Source of the DNA: Hawksworthiomyces lignivorus
Lineage: Eukaryota; Ascomycota; Sordariomycetes; Ophiostomatales; Ophiostomataceae
DNA length: 64,000 nt
Assembly (NCBI GenBank): GCA_002917075.1
Contig: NTMA01000010.1
Span: 496,001-560,000 of the forward strand
Reading direction: 5' to 3'
Below are positions 34,171 to 44,350 of the stretch, piece by piece (position 1 is the stretch's first letter; the number at the start of each line of letters is the position of its first letter). The position numbers were made by a program, and so were the translations under genes. The notes under the pieces were generated by a model that ran no database searches, was not told where the DNA came from, and saw only the letters and a program-made list of their open reading frames with translations.

Positions 34171-37100
34171 ATGACGCTTAACAACCTCGCCGAACAGCTG
34201 CCTTGGCTCTTGCGAAATCCTCAAGTCACGCACCCTGTCACCAGCCCACAGCCTTCTTCATCCTCCTCGTCGCTTGCTTCAGCAGCTATTCCTCGCGGCG
34301 TTGCCACCCCTGCGGCTTCTGCACTTCGAAAAGACACGCTCACCAGCACCTCAACCGCGGTGGCAACGCCGACACCACGCACAGCGGATGCCGTGCTGCC
34401 GACCCCGTCATCAACGGCCACCACTCTTGTGTCATCTTTGAAACCCACACCTGCTTCAAATTCTAATGCGAGAGCTCCAAAGTCACCACAGGCAGCTGGG
34501 AAACAAGGACCTGCGGCAGCCAGGATTCCGCCACCACCACGCCCCTCCTTGATGCCCGGCACTGCTCCTTCGATGCCGCCTGCCGTTCCTAATCAATGGC
34601 ACCAGCAGCAGCAGCAGCAGCACAATCAGCTACCACAGCAGCCTCGGCTCGAATTTTCGGCGGAGAGAGGCTTCGCTACGCCAGCCCGCGGTAAACCTGG
34701 GTCCCTTGCAGCATCATCCAAGACACCAAACAGGACACCGGCAATACAGTCGTCCCACAAAAAGAGAACTCGAGAACCGGTGGTTTCGTCCCCGTACAAT
34801 GCTGATTTTGGCCCAGACATTGACCTCAACGACTTTGATTCCGTTGTCGACTTGACCGCAGACGACCGGACGATAACCTCATCTTCCATTAATGGCACAC
34901 CCCGCGAGGCTGTGCAGCTTTGGCGAGAAGATCAAGCGCCGCAGTCTGGCACCTCAGTAAAACGCACAAAAAAGAGGAAGAGTAGCGAGATTACTAGTTC
35001 TCCTGCAAAGCCTATGAGAAGGAAGCGAAGTGACGCGGTAGACACGTTCGAGCAAGTCAAACCAGACGATGACCAGGATGACGACAGCGGGAGCAAGTTC
35101 CCAGATGTCAATGAACTCTTGGGATTTGACCTATCTTCTCCCATTACGCGCCGTCGAAAACCAGCCGCAACTCCCAGGAAGTCACCTCTGAAGCTTCCTG
35201 CGTTGCAAGCAGCATCATCAAAGACAACGACACCCGAGAAGAAGCAAAAGCGATGTCCTGAACGCAGTGATATTGTCATGGACTCCGACGATGAATTTGC
35301 CACTCCGCCGACGCACAACAACTCGTCTTTCATTGCCCGCCCGAACGACTCTACTATCGATCGTGACGCTTCGCCTCCTCAAAATCCGGCAGCATTTCGT
35401 GCTGCGTCGGATGCGTCAGATGTTCCTCACCCAGCCTTCCCAGAGGCCCATGAATCGAAGCAATCACCAGTTTCGAATAATGCGGCGCCAGATGACATTG
35501 ACGATATCGTAATGGAGGCTGCTGACCAAGATGAGCGAAATACCGACGGCGAGCCCACCACGGCCAATAATGACGAAGCCGCCGATACCGAAGCAGCCAA
35601 CACTGCACAAACCAACGTAGCAACGGAATTAGAGCTAGCTTCGGCAGAGAAAAATAGCGACGATACAGAAGCTGCAGAAAGCCCAAGTATTCTGACATAT
35701 TGGCCGGCAGTGAGATGGAGACAGCACTGCTTGGACGAAAAGATACGGAAAAACACAGCGGAGTATATGAAAGCTCTTCGAGAGAAATGGACGCCATCAC
35801 GCCGCCTCCAGGTCAAAGGAGAGAAGGAACCTCTTTTGAAGGAAAAGCAAGAGTTGGACAGCCTCGTCGAAGAATTCAAGTCGTATGCTCGGCTGTACAA
35901 CGACCAAGAATTGTTGCTGCATGCCATAACAGAAGCCTACCAAAATCACCAAGATACCGATGCCGAGGAGCTGCGTCTAGACGAGATTGGAGCGGAGCTT
36001 CAGGGTCTCGAAGACGTGCTCCGCACGCACTTAAGTAAAGCAGAAATCGACCCTGAGAGCTGCCCTTCCGACTTTGAAGCTGGCAGCCCACACAACGTTG
36101 TGGTCCCCGCAACCCAGCATCCCGAAGGTTATGTGCCTTCAATGCTCTCCCGGAACGGCGCTGTCGTTCCTGATGGCTCTTCTCAAATCGTCCTTCAAAC
36201 ACAAATGCCGCCTTCGCGGCAGCCCAACCCACCTTCGTATAGTATTGGCTCTTTAAATGGGGAGTCTTCAAGAGGACAGCCACCTTTGCCTCATCTGGCG
36301 GCCCCAAGCCCAAAGATTGCCAAGTCGAAGCCCCATTTTGACCCTTTCGATTACGATGATATATTTGAAGAGTTAGACAATTTGCCGCCTATGTCTGATG
36401 CAAGTCCGGGTCCAGCTTACGGCATGGGAGGTGGCCCAGGGTCGGCAAGGTCGAACAACCACGTCTATCCAAAGAATTCAACTGGGGTTTTGCCCCCTCC
36501 AAAGGGTCAAGATGCCTTGAGCGACTTTAGTGACGATATGGAGATGTTACAAGTCGCTGAAGACTTTGAGTTGCAGCATTCTTCCGGCGAGACGGCCTCG
36601 AGGCTGGGAGCGTCCCGGTCGGCTCTTGTTCCCACCTCTGGAAACCCATCTGCACCTCCGAAAGTAACGCCTGCGAGTACATCGAAGAAGTTTGCGAGTT
36701 CCAGTCAAAAAGCCTCAATTCCACCGGAATTGATGCGCTTTGAATGGTCTCAAGATGTGCGGCGAGCTTTGAAGGATCGATTTCGCATGTCAGGCTTTCG
36801 GCATAATCAGCTCGAAGCCATCAATGCAACTCTGTCTGGCAAAGATGCATTTGTCCTCATGCCAACTGGAGGCGGAAAGTCACTATGCTACCAGCTGCCA
36901 GCCGTCATCAGCAGTGGCAAGACGCGCGGCGTCACCATTGTCATCAGTCCGCTGCTCAGCTTGATGCAGGACCAGGTGGACCATCTGAAAGCCCTAAATA
37001 TTGCAGCCAGTTCTTTCAATAGTAGCACGCCAGCAGCTGCCCGCAAACACGTCCTAGCTTTGTTCACAAAGCCTGCGCCGGAGCATTTTCTTCAGCTCCT

Positions 37101-39742
37101 GTATGTCACGCCTGAGATGGTGAGCAAAAGCGCCCAATTCTGCCAAGGCTTGGCGGCACTCTATCGCAATAAGAAACTGGCACGAATTGTCATCGACGAA
37201 GCTCATTGTGTCAGTCAATGGGGTCATGATTTCCGCCCAGACTACAAAGCTCTTGGCTCGGTACGCCGGCAATTCCCAAGCGTACCTGTTATGGCATTAA
37301 CTGCCACCGCAACGCCAAACGTCATCGTTGATATCAAGCACAATCTGAGCATCGATGGCTGCAGGGTGTTCTCCCAAAGCTTCAACCGCCCTAATCTATA
37401 TTACGAGATCCGCGAGAAGGGTCGCGGATGCGTTGAAAGTATTGCTGAGCTTATCAATTCCCAGTACAATGGCCAAACCGGCATTGTGTACACGCTCTCC
37501 CAAAAGTCGACTGTCAGCATCGCTGAGAAGCTTCGAGATAAATTTGGTATTTCAGCACATCATTACCACGCAGCAATTGGCGCCGATGAGAAAGCACAGA
37601 TTCAGCGCGACTGGCAGCGGGGGCGCATCAAGGTCGTTGTAGCTACGATTGCATTTGGCATGGGCATTGACAAACCGGATGTGCGCTTCGTTATCCACCA
37701 CTATCTGCCGAAGAGTCTCGAAGGGTACTACCAAGAGACAGGCCGAGCGGGGCGAGATGGAGAGCACTCCGACTGTTACCTCTACTTTAGTTACGGCGAC
37801 ATCAAAAACCTGCGCAAGTTTATTTCTGACTCGGATGCAAGCGAAGAACAAAAACAGCGCCAGCGGGAGATGCTGAACCGCATGATTGATTTTTGCGAGA
37901 ACAAACGGGACTGCCGGCGATCTGAAATATTGCGGTACTTCGGAGAGGACTTCGACAAATCTGGCTGCGAAAATACGTGTGATAACTGCAAGAGCGGCGG
38001 CAAGTTCGACCTGACAGACTTTACCGAATATGCTGTGGCAGCTCTCCGAGTGGTGCAACAGTACAAGCTCATCACAATGGTGCAGTGTGCAGATATTCTG
38101 CAAGGAAAAAAGCGACCAGAGCACGAATCGCTACAGGAGATATATGGTATTGCAAAGAAGCTCAAGAAACACGAGATACATATGATGATCTATCGACTTT
38201 TGGGCGAATACGCCCTGAAAGAAGAGAACAAAGTGAACAAAATGGATATTGCAATCCAGTATTTCAGCGTGAGTATCTCGCCGTCTTGCTTCTCCAACGG
38301 CACAAAATTTACTATTCAATGATGGCTAACTCTTTATACAGCTCGGCCATTGTGCCAAAGACTTCTTTTCCGGCAAGAAACAGCTTCACGTCGTCATTAA
38401 GGTTGGCGGCGATATAACATCTGCTATGACAGGGAAGCCAGCAAAGAACGCAAAAGCCTCGACCAAGTCGGGAGACAAAGCAGACAAGCCAGCCAAAAAG
38501 GGCAAGGCTAGTTCAAAAGGAAAGGCTGTAGAGTCTGCTGCAGCTGGGCCATCTACGGATACATCAAGCAGGAAAAAGCGCAAAGCCGTGGCCCCTGTAC
38601 TCGATCTGGCTGAAGTTAGCAGCGAAAACGGAGAAGACAGTGCTAGCGAGGCTGAGCAGTACAACGGTCCCTTGCATGGGAACGGTTATGCAAAAGACAA
38701 CTTCGTTGTCTCTGACAATGACGACGATGATGAATTTGAATCGGTGCCCGCGCCTTCGACACGCCGACCATCAAGAACCCGGCAAGCACAGATCCAGCAT
38801 TACGCATTTGAAGACCAAACCCCCTCTAGGAAGAAAAGTCAGCAATCACAGCGGCAGCGGAAACTTGATGAACTGAGTGGGCCCATTGCGCAAGATTCGC
38901 GGTTTACAGAGGCCAACATCGACCCAATCCATGCTGACATCATTTATGCATTTGTCGACGAGGCGCGTCGTCTAGAGGAGAAGATCCGCAACGAGAAGGG
39001 CTTACGCATTATATTCACCGAAAGCCACCTGCGCGAGATGGCAATTGGCTGGACCGACAGCCTAGAGAAGATGCGGAGAATCCGGACCATTGACGCAGAC
39101 CATGTGCAGCGGTTCGGCGCCAAGTTCATCCCGCTAGTCAAGCGTTATCTCTCCATGTACCAGGAGATGATGGGCGATGGGGATGTCGACGACGAGGGCC
39201 CGCTCCCAGGACCTGTGTCGATGCCTCGTGGTGGTGACAGTCGCCCTGGCGCTTCTGGTTCCGGGTCCGGGTCTGATGTAGTTGTTGATTTGATCAGCTC
39301 TGACGATGATGATGATGGCCACGAAAGCGACGACTACGAGAGCGATGAGGCAGCAGATTCGTCTAGCAGAGCTCTAGCCTCCCGCGCCTCAATTGCTGAA
39401 GACCATGAAGCAGAGCAGTGGCGCGCTCAGCTGGAGACGCTTCAGAGTCAGACAACAAAGTCGGCAGGTAAAGGGCGCTCCAGCGGCGGTGGAGGCGCAC
39501 GAAAGAGCTGGGGTGCTGGAGGAGGAGGTCGCCGGGCATTCTTCCGTCGTGGCGGCAGCGCTGGTGGCCGGAGTGCCAGCGGAGGGGGCTACCGTAGCAG
39601 GGCTGCTAGCGGCGGTGGTGTGGCAAAACGCAAAGCTGGAGGTTCATCTTCTACAGCATCGGCAAGTCGATCTGGCGCTGGCACTCGCGTAGGAGGAGGC
39701 GGAGGCGGAGGAACTAGTGGAATAGGAATGATGCCTTTATGA
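34171..39742 (+). CDS. RecQ DNA helicase (Sgs1/BLM type; QDE-3/MusN-like)
   Basis: Exons 34171-38268 and 38342-39742 (73-nt intron, donor GTGAGT, branch GGCTAAC, acceptor ACAG) encode 1832 residues. Residues 1-860 are disordered, with acidic patches, a six-Gln run from a (CAG)6 tract at 34603 and a coiled segment near 520-620. The helicase core follows: motif I MPTGGGKS (897-904), motif II DEAH (1009-1012), then the QETGRAGRDG motif. Next come the RecQ zinc-binding Cys cluster (FCENKRDC...GCENTCDNC), a winged-helix RQC region crossing the intron and an HRDC-like helical domain. The tail is Gly/Arg/Ser-rich (nt 39460-39720). Sgs1/BLM enzymes unwind 3'-5' and dissolve recombination intermediates with Top3/Rmi1. 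In Neurospora the family member QDE-3 is also needed for quelling. Only one such helicase is in the window, so orthology to QDE-3 versus a second RecQ paralogue is unresolved. Confidence 0.93.
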
Positions 39743-40633
39743 GCGCTCATCGTGGAGTTGGTACTAATCTTCATTTGAGTGTACTTCTAAATTATCTTTT
39801 ATTCGGCGTTTATATGGAGTATATATGGACGAAGAAAACCAATTAGCATGGAAGGAGAATACATGATCAATAGAAATGAGCTCTGCTACATTGTCAATCT
39901 AATGCACCTGTTCGTAGCTTTCCTGTTGGAAGCGAGAATATGAAAAATCTACGATGAGCAGGTCATCTATGATAGCAAATGGCTTTGTGAGAAGTAGAAC
40001 AAGCAGTGAGGAAAACAATTAAGACTTAGTACATAAATTTTTACTTGTTTAACTACCAAGGCTCTCGTACTTCTAGGTCCCTAGCAAAAAAGCCTTCTTC
40101 TCCCTTTCACATATATTTTTACAAAGATTTGGAACGAAGGTCTCATGGAAAAATGATCAGACAAAAAAGGTATTGAAGAGAGATTGAATAAAATCACAAG
40201 ACTGAGACGGAAAAGAAGGGGAAAAGGCCCACGCTAAGCAGCTCGCTACATGCCATCCTGCTCCCCTTGGATACATCTTCATCAGAAATAAAAAGCAGAG
40301 CAGACAAAAGAAAAACGCCAACCGCCAGGGTGTGCAGATTCAAAAATCTGTAACTGGCGCGAAAATGAAGACAGATCCCATCCCATCCTATTTTCGGGGG
40401 GTATTTAAAAAACTTTGACTTCTCAATAATCGAAGTGCAGTAGAGAAATAGCGAAAGGAAGAAAAGAACAAAAACAAAAGGCTGCACGTCTGCCCCATCC
40501 AAGGCATTGAGCGAAATATGAAATAAGCCAGCAATGAAGCAAACGCTGAGCGACCTCATTATACTCTCGTAGATTAGAATTGGAGGACTTGTTGACACAC
40601 TAGGAAAAGGCCGTGTAGATGCAGAAGGCGTTT
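39743..40633. other. Intergenic between convergent RecQ and KAR9 genes
   Basis: No gene seen; AT-rich 3' UTR-like sequence on both sides. Confidence 0.55.
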
Positions 40634-43600
40634 TTACATCCTCCATCTTGGTTTGTCACTTTGGGGTTGCTCGGCAGCCTTTTTGCGCATAGCAAATCGG
40701 GCACCGGCAATGGCCTGTGGGGACTCTCGGCCAGATACACTGCCCTCCCTCTTTGCTCGTGGTGCTGGAAGCAAGCTTGATCTTCGAGAGGTGGCAAGAG
40801 AGCTGGCTGGCCGCGGCGTAATATTGGCTGCGGTCTCGTTCAGTTGAGGAGGCTGAAGAGAAGCGCGGCGGTTACCCAAGGGTGTTGAAGTTTGCGCGTT
40901 GAGACGAGGAGGACGATACGGTGGCGCATCGCGAAAGCCAGGGGGTCCACGTGTCGGAGTACCTTCGGGAACTGGCGAAGAGGACGTGGCCCTCGCAAGA
41001 GGACTCCGAATAGGGAGCTTTGTGGTCGTGCTTGAGGCAGATCCGGGCGTGTTCACCGTTGAAGAGACTGACCGATATATGCCGGGTGGCGTTTTCGCGT
41101 ACGGGCTAGGCGTCGTCAAGCTGAGTGGCTTAAAGTTGTGGCCGGTATCAACTCCTGTAGTAGAGCTGTTCCATCGTGGTCGGGGATCTAGAGTAGATAT
41201 TGGCCGTTGAGGAATGGCCGATGCCTTCTTGCCGACAGGCGTCACTGAACCCTCGCGGCTCGGCGAAGACACTGCGCTGCTAACGGAAGATCTGGCGCCA
41301 ATGGAGCTGGATAACCGTGATATAGGCTTTCGCACATGAGGTGCCAATCCAGCAGATGAAGAGGAGAATGAGCGTCGAGCAGCGGGTTGGGGCAGATGAC
41401 TCCCCAAATAAGACCGGCGTCTGTTATTCGTGGGCGTGCTCTTGTTGCTCGCGTTGGCGGCGGCATTCCTCTTGCTGCTGCTGTTGTCTAGACCCAGAGT
41501 TGACATAATGACGGATGATGGGGGCGAGCTCTGTGGCGTGTCGTGAGCGCTGCCGACAGTGGAGCGGTCATTGGACAGCATGCTAGAAATGGAATCACGA
41601 AGCTGCTGATTTTGCCGGTCGTCAGCATGCAGTTCCTCGAGCGCCAAGTCCAAGTCACGCATGCGGTCTCTGAGCTCGTCCCACTGTGTCTGTAGTTCGG
41701 CGTGCAGACGCAAAATCTCGCCATTAAGCGTGAGGCGGTCTTTGACACCCTTGTCAATGATTGCCAACACACGCTCAACCGCAGGGCCGTAGTGCGTCTT
41801 CTTCGTCTCGTAGCTCTCAATCTTCTTAGCTATTTGAGGTTGGTTGGTCAAGTGCATGCCGGAATCGATGCCTTCCTTCAACTTGGCCACGCTGCGCTCG
41901 ACAGACTCGTACATCTTTTGTGCCTGGCGGGCGGCGCCACGGAAAACAGTTACCCAACGGTCTTCGCCAAGTTCTTTCCGCAATGACTCTGCATCTTGTT
42001 CTAGCTTCTTGTACGTAGCATCAAGACCTGCACGACGCATCTCGAGCTCTTCGCATGCGGTAGGGAAGCACGAAGAAGCTCTTGTTTCGAACACGGACAG
42101 GCGCATCGGTAAAAAGTCTAGCGATGCACGTAGTGGCTGCATACGAGCAAAGAGCGCCAGAAGGCTAGAGTCATCCAGAGAAATTGTAGGTGTCGTACTC
42201 CTCGCTTCGGGAGACAGGGGGCTGGCAGGGAATATTGGAACACTATAACGGTTATTGCCCGAGGTGGCTCGTGTCGGTGCTGCGCTGTTCGGCGGGTTCT
42301 GTTGCTGCTGTTGCGTCTCCTCCACAATCGTCTCCAGATCGCCGATATCTACCCCAGCGGCACCATCGCCGCCGGTGCCCCCGGCGATAGACCGATGGCG
42401 CCGCTCTTCCATCTCAAATACCAACCGACTCAAGTCATCCATCTCATTTTGGATGTCGCCGAGCACCATGCCCCAGAGCTCCTCCCACTCCATAGCTATC
42501 TCCACCTGTGCCTTGACACTCTGGAGAGTGTCACGCATCTTGCGCCACTCTTTCATGATAGACTCCATCTGAACAACGGCACGCTGCAGCTCCTCTGGGG
42601 TGACAGCAGCAATATCGGGGCGTCCCTGCAGCTCTTCTATAGCGCTGACGTAGACATTGATCAGTTCCTCAAAACGGAAGATGGCGTTCTCAACTTCCTC
42701 CAAACCCTCGCGGCCGCCAGCGGCAGCCCACTCCACATCATCATCGCTATCAAGGCCGTCTATTACCTCAGAGGCCTTGGAAATCCAGTTGCGAATCTGC
42801 TCGGCAGCGCCGATGAGAGCGCGCGACGCAGCCTGCGCAGTGGGAATCGCAGAGACCTTGCTTGAGAGGGATTCAGCATCAGGTAGCTGTATTGAGGTCA
42901 GCTGGGCGAGCTGATTCGCGAAGGAGACACGTGATAACGTGTAAATTGAGCCAGGCCGCTGCAGGCCGAGCGGGTTGAAGTAGACGGCATCGGGGTTAAA
43001 GTCAGTTTGCGAAGGGGTTGCAGGAGCCGAGCTGGTCTGCTGAGCAGACGATGGCGGAGGTGGCGTATCCTTGGGGAGAGGTGGCGGCGGAAGATCTGGG
43101 GTGGAAATTCGGACGGACGAAGAAGAGGAGTAGTTTGTGTTGTAGTCTCTCTCGAGATGTTGTTGTCGGGTGTTTAGCTGAACTTTTGTGCCGTTTCCGT
43201 TTGTATGGTCGGGCAAGCGGTACTTATTTGTGTCCATCTCCAGAGGCAATGAGGGTTCAATTTCAGGGAGAAATGAAGGGGACACAGAGACAGCAGGCGG
43301 ATCGAAATCTTGATCCGGCTGCGCAGTACCGGCAGCACTCGAAGCGGCGTCAGCGTCTCTGTCGGCGTCTACTCCTGCGTCTGCGTCTTGCCTCGAACGG
43401 CCAGCAGCTAGACCCGCAACAGATGGCAGACGGGCAACAACGGCACCGGCGCCCTTCCAGGGACGGCCACGCCGTTCGATAACAAGTACGGAAGAGCCCG
43501 CCTGGTGATTCTGGTCAATCTGCCGGAGCTGGTCCTCAGGGAGGCGTCCCACACGGTCGGGATGTGCAGAGGATGGAACGGCAGGAGAATCTTTTCGAGC

Positions 43601-44350
43601 TGCAGGACCAAACCCAAGAGCTTTCAATCGAGCTGCAAGTCCGGGAGACGGTTTCCGAGGTTGGGGGTGGTGAACAGGTGTAGTCGTAGTCGAAGAGGAG
43701 GCAGATGAGGAGAGTCGCTGATCAGCAGATTCGGTGTGGCTGTTGCGATTTTTGTTGGTCGGCGAGGCACTGCCTGGCAGAGTTACAAAGCCGACGTGGC
43801 GGGAAGAGCGTGATGGCGAGGGTGAAGGCGTTAGCAATGCTTGTTTGGATTGAGGTTGCGACTGAGAGCTGGGTTGCGATTTCGCAGTCAGCAGCTGTGT
43901 ATCTGGTGAGGAAGGATTCGCGGCCAGCTGAATGGCGTTGACGCCAGAGCCAGAGTCGGGAGGTTGTTGATGATTGAAATTCAGGCGAGCGAGATCGCTG
44001 GGGATTTCGGCAAAAGCTAAGACAGCGGAAGGCGGCTCGCCATCGCGGTCGCTAGGTTGTTGGTGGTCAAAAGATGAGGAAAGTGCGTCGGATGTGAAGA
44101 CTAAGGAGGAGGAAGAGGAGACCGGAAGATGATCAGGTTGCTCGGATTGGTTGACGTTGTCGGTCTGCTGGTGGAGGAGACCGCCTCCACCAACCGAAGC
44201 AGCTGCAGCAGCAAGAAAGGAAGCAGACGGCGGAAGCGGGACGCTGCTGGCACTATACGCGTCTGCCGATGTTGTTGCAGCAGACGGAAAGGAATTATCA
44301 GGTGCAGCAACACCTGCAACTCCAGAGGGCGTTAGAAGGGTAGTGGTCAT
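40634..44350 (-). CDS. KAR9: Kar9-family spindle-positioning protein
   Basis: A single exon of 1238 residues. Residues 1-450 are Ser/Pro/Gln-rich disorder. The conserved helical Kar9 region spans about 453-903, opening with an Asn-Pro-Leu-Gly-Leu-Gln-Arg segment and rich in Glu/Trp/Leu heptads that resemble spectrin-like helices. Residues 905-1238 are basic and Ser/Pro/Thr-rich, as expected for microtubule association. They contain SAIP at 1044-1047 in a Lys/Arg/Pro context, matching the SxIP motif bound by EB1/Bim1. In yeast, Kar9 links microtubule plus ends (through Bim1) to a myosin V on actin and orients the spindle; moulds are assumed to use it similarly. It is tail to tail with the RecQ gene. 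The start is the first ATG; the minus-strand leader upstream (to about 45.4 kb) is pyrimidine-rich. Confidence 0.88.
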   Translation of the reverse strand: MTTTLLTPSGVAGVAAPDNSFPSAATTSADAYSASSVPLPPSASFLAAAAASVGGGGLLHQQTDNVNQSEQPDHLPVSSSSSLVFTSDALSSSFDHQQPSDRDGEPPSAVLAFAEIPSDLARLNFNHQQPPDSGSGVNAIQLAANPSSPDTQLLTAKSQPSSQSQPQSKQALLTPSPSPSRSSRHVGFVTLPGSASPTNKNRNSHTESADQRLSSSASSSTTTTPVHHPQPRKPSPGLAARLKALGFGPAARKDSPAVPSSAHPDRVGRLPEDQLRQIDQNHQAGSSVLVIERRGRPWKGAGAVVARLPSVAGLAAGRSRQDADAGVDADRDADAASSAAGTAQPDQDFDPPAVSVSPSFLPEIEPSLPLEMDTNKYRLPDHTNGNGTKVQLNTRQQHLERDYNTNYSSSSSVRISTPDLPPPPLPKDTPPPPSSAQQTSSAPATPSQTDFNPDAVYFNPLGLQRPGSIYTLSRVSFANQLAQLTSIQLPDAESLSSKVSAIPTAQAASRALIGAAEQIRNWISKASEVIDGLDSDDDVEWAAAGGREGLEEVENAIFRFEELINVYVSAIEELQGRPDIAAVTPEELQRAVVQMESIMKEWRKMRDTLQSVKAQVEIAMEWEELWGMVLGDIQNEMDDLSRLVFEMEERRHRSIAGGTGGDGAAGVDIGDLETIVEETQQQQQNPPNSAAPTRATSGNNRYSVPIFPASPLSPEARSTTPTISLDDSSLLALFARMQPLRASLDFLPMRLSVFETRASSCFPTACEELEMRRAGLDATYKKLEQDAESLRKELGEDRWVTVFRGAARQAQKMYESVERSVAKLKEGIDSGMHLTNQPQIAKKIESYETKKTHYGPAVERVLAIIDKGVKDRLTLNGEILRLHAELQTQWDELRDRMRDLDLALEELHADDRQNQQLRDSISSMLSNDRSTVGSAHDTPQSSPPSSVIMSTLGLDNSSSKRNAAANASNKSTPTNNRRRSYLGSHLPQPAARRSFSSSSAGLAPHVRKPISRLSSSIGARSSVSSAVSSPSREGSVTPVGKKASAIPQRPISTLDPRPRWNSSTTGVDTGHNFKPLSLTTPSPYAKTPPGIYRSVSSTVNTPGSASSTTTKLPIRSPLARATSSSPVPEGTPTRGPPGFRDAPPYRPPRLNAQTSTPLGNRRASLQPPQLNETAANITPRPASSLATSRRSSLLPAPRAKREGSVSGRESPQAIAGARFAMRKKAAEQPQSDKPRWRM

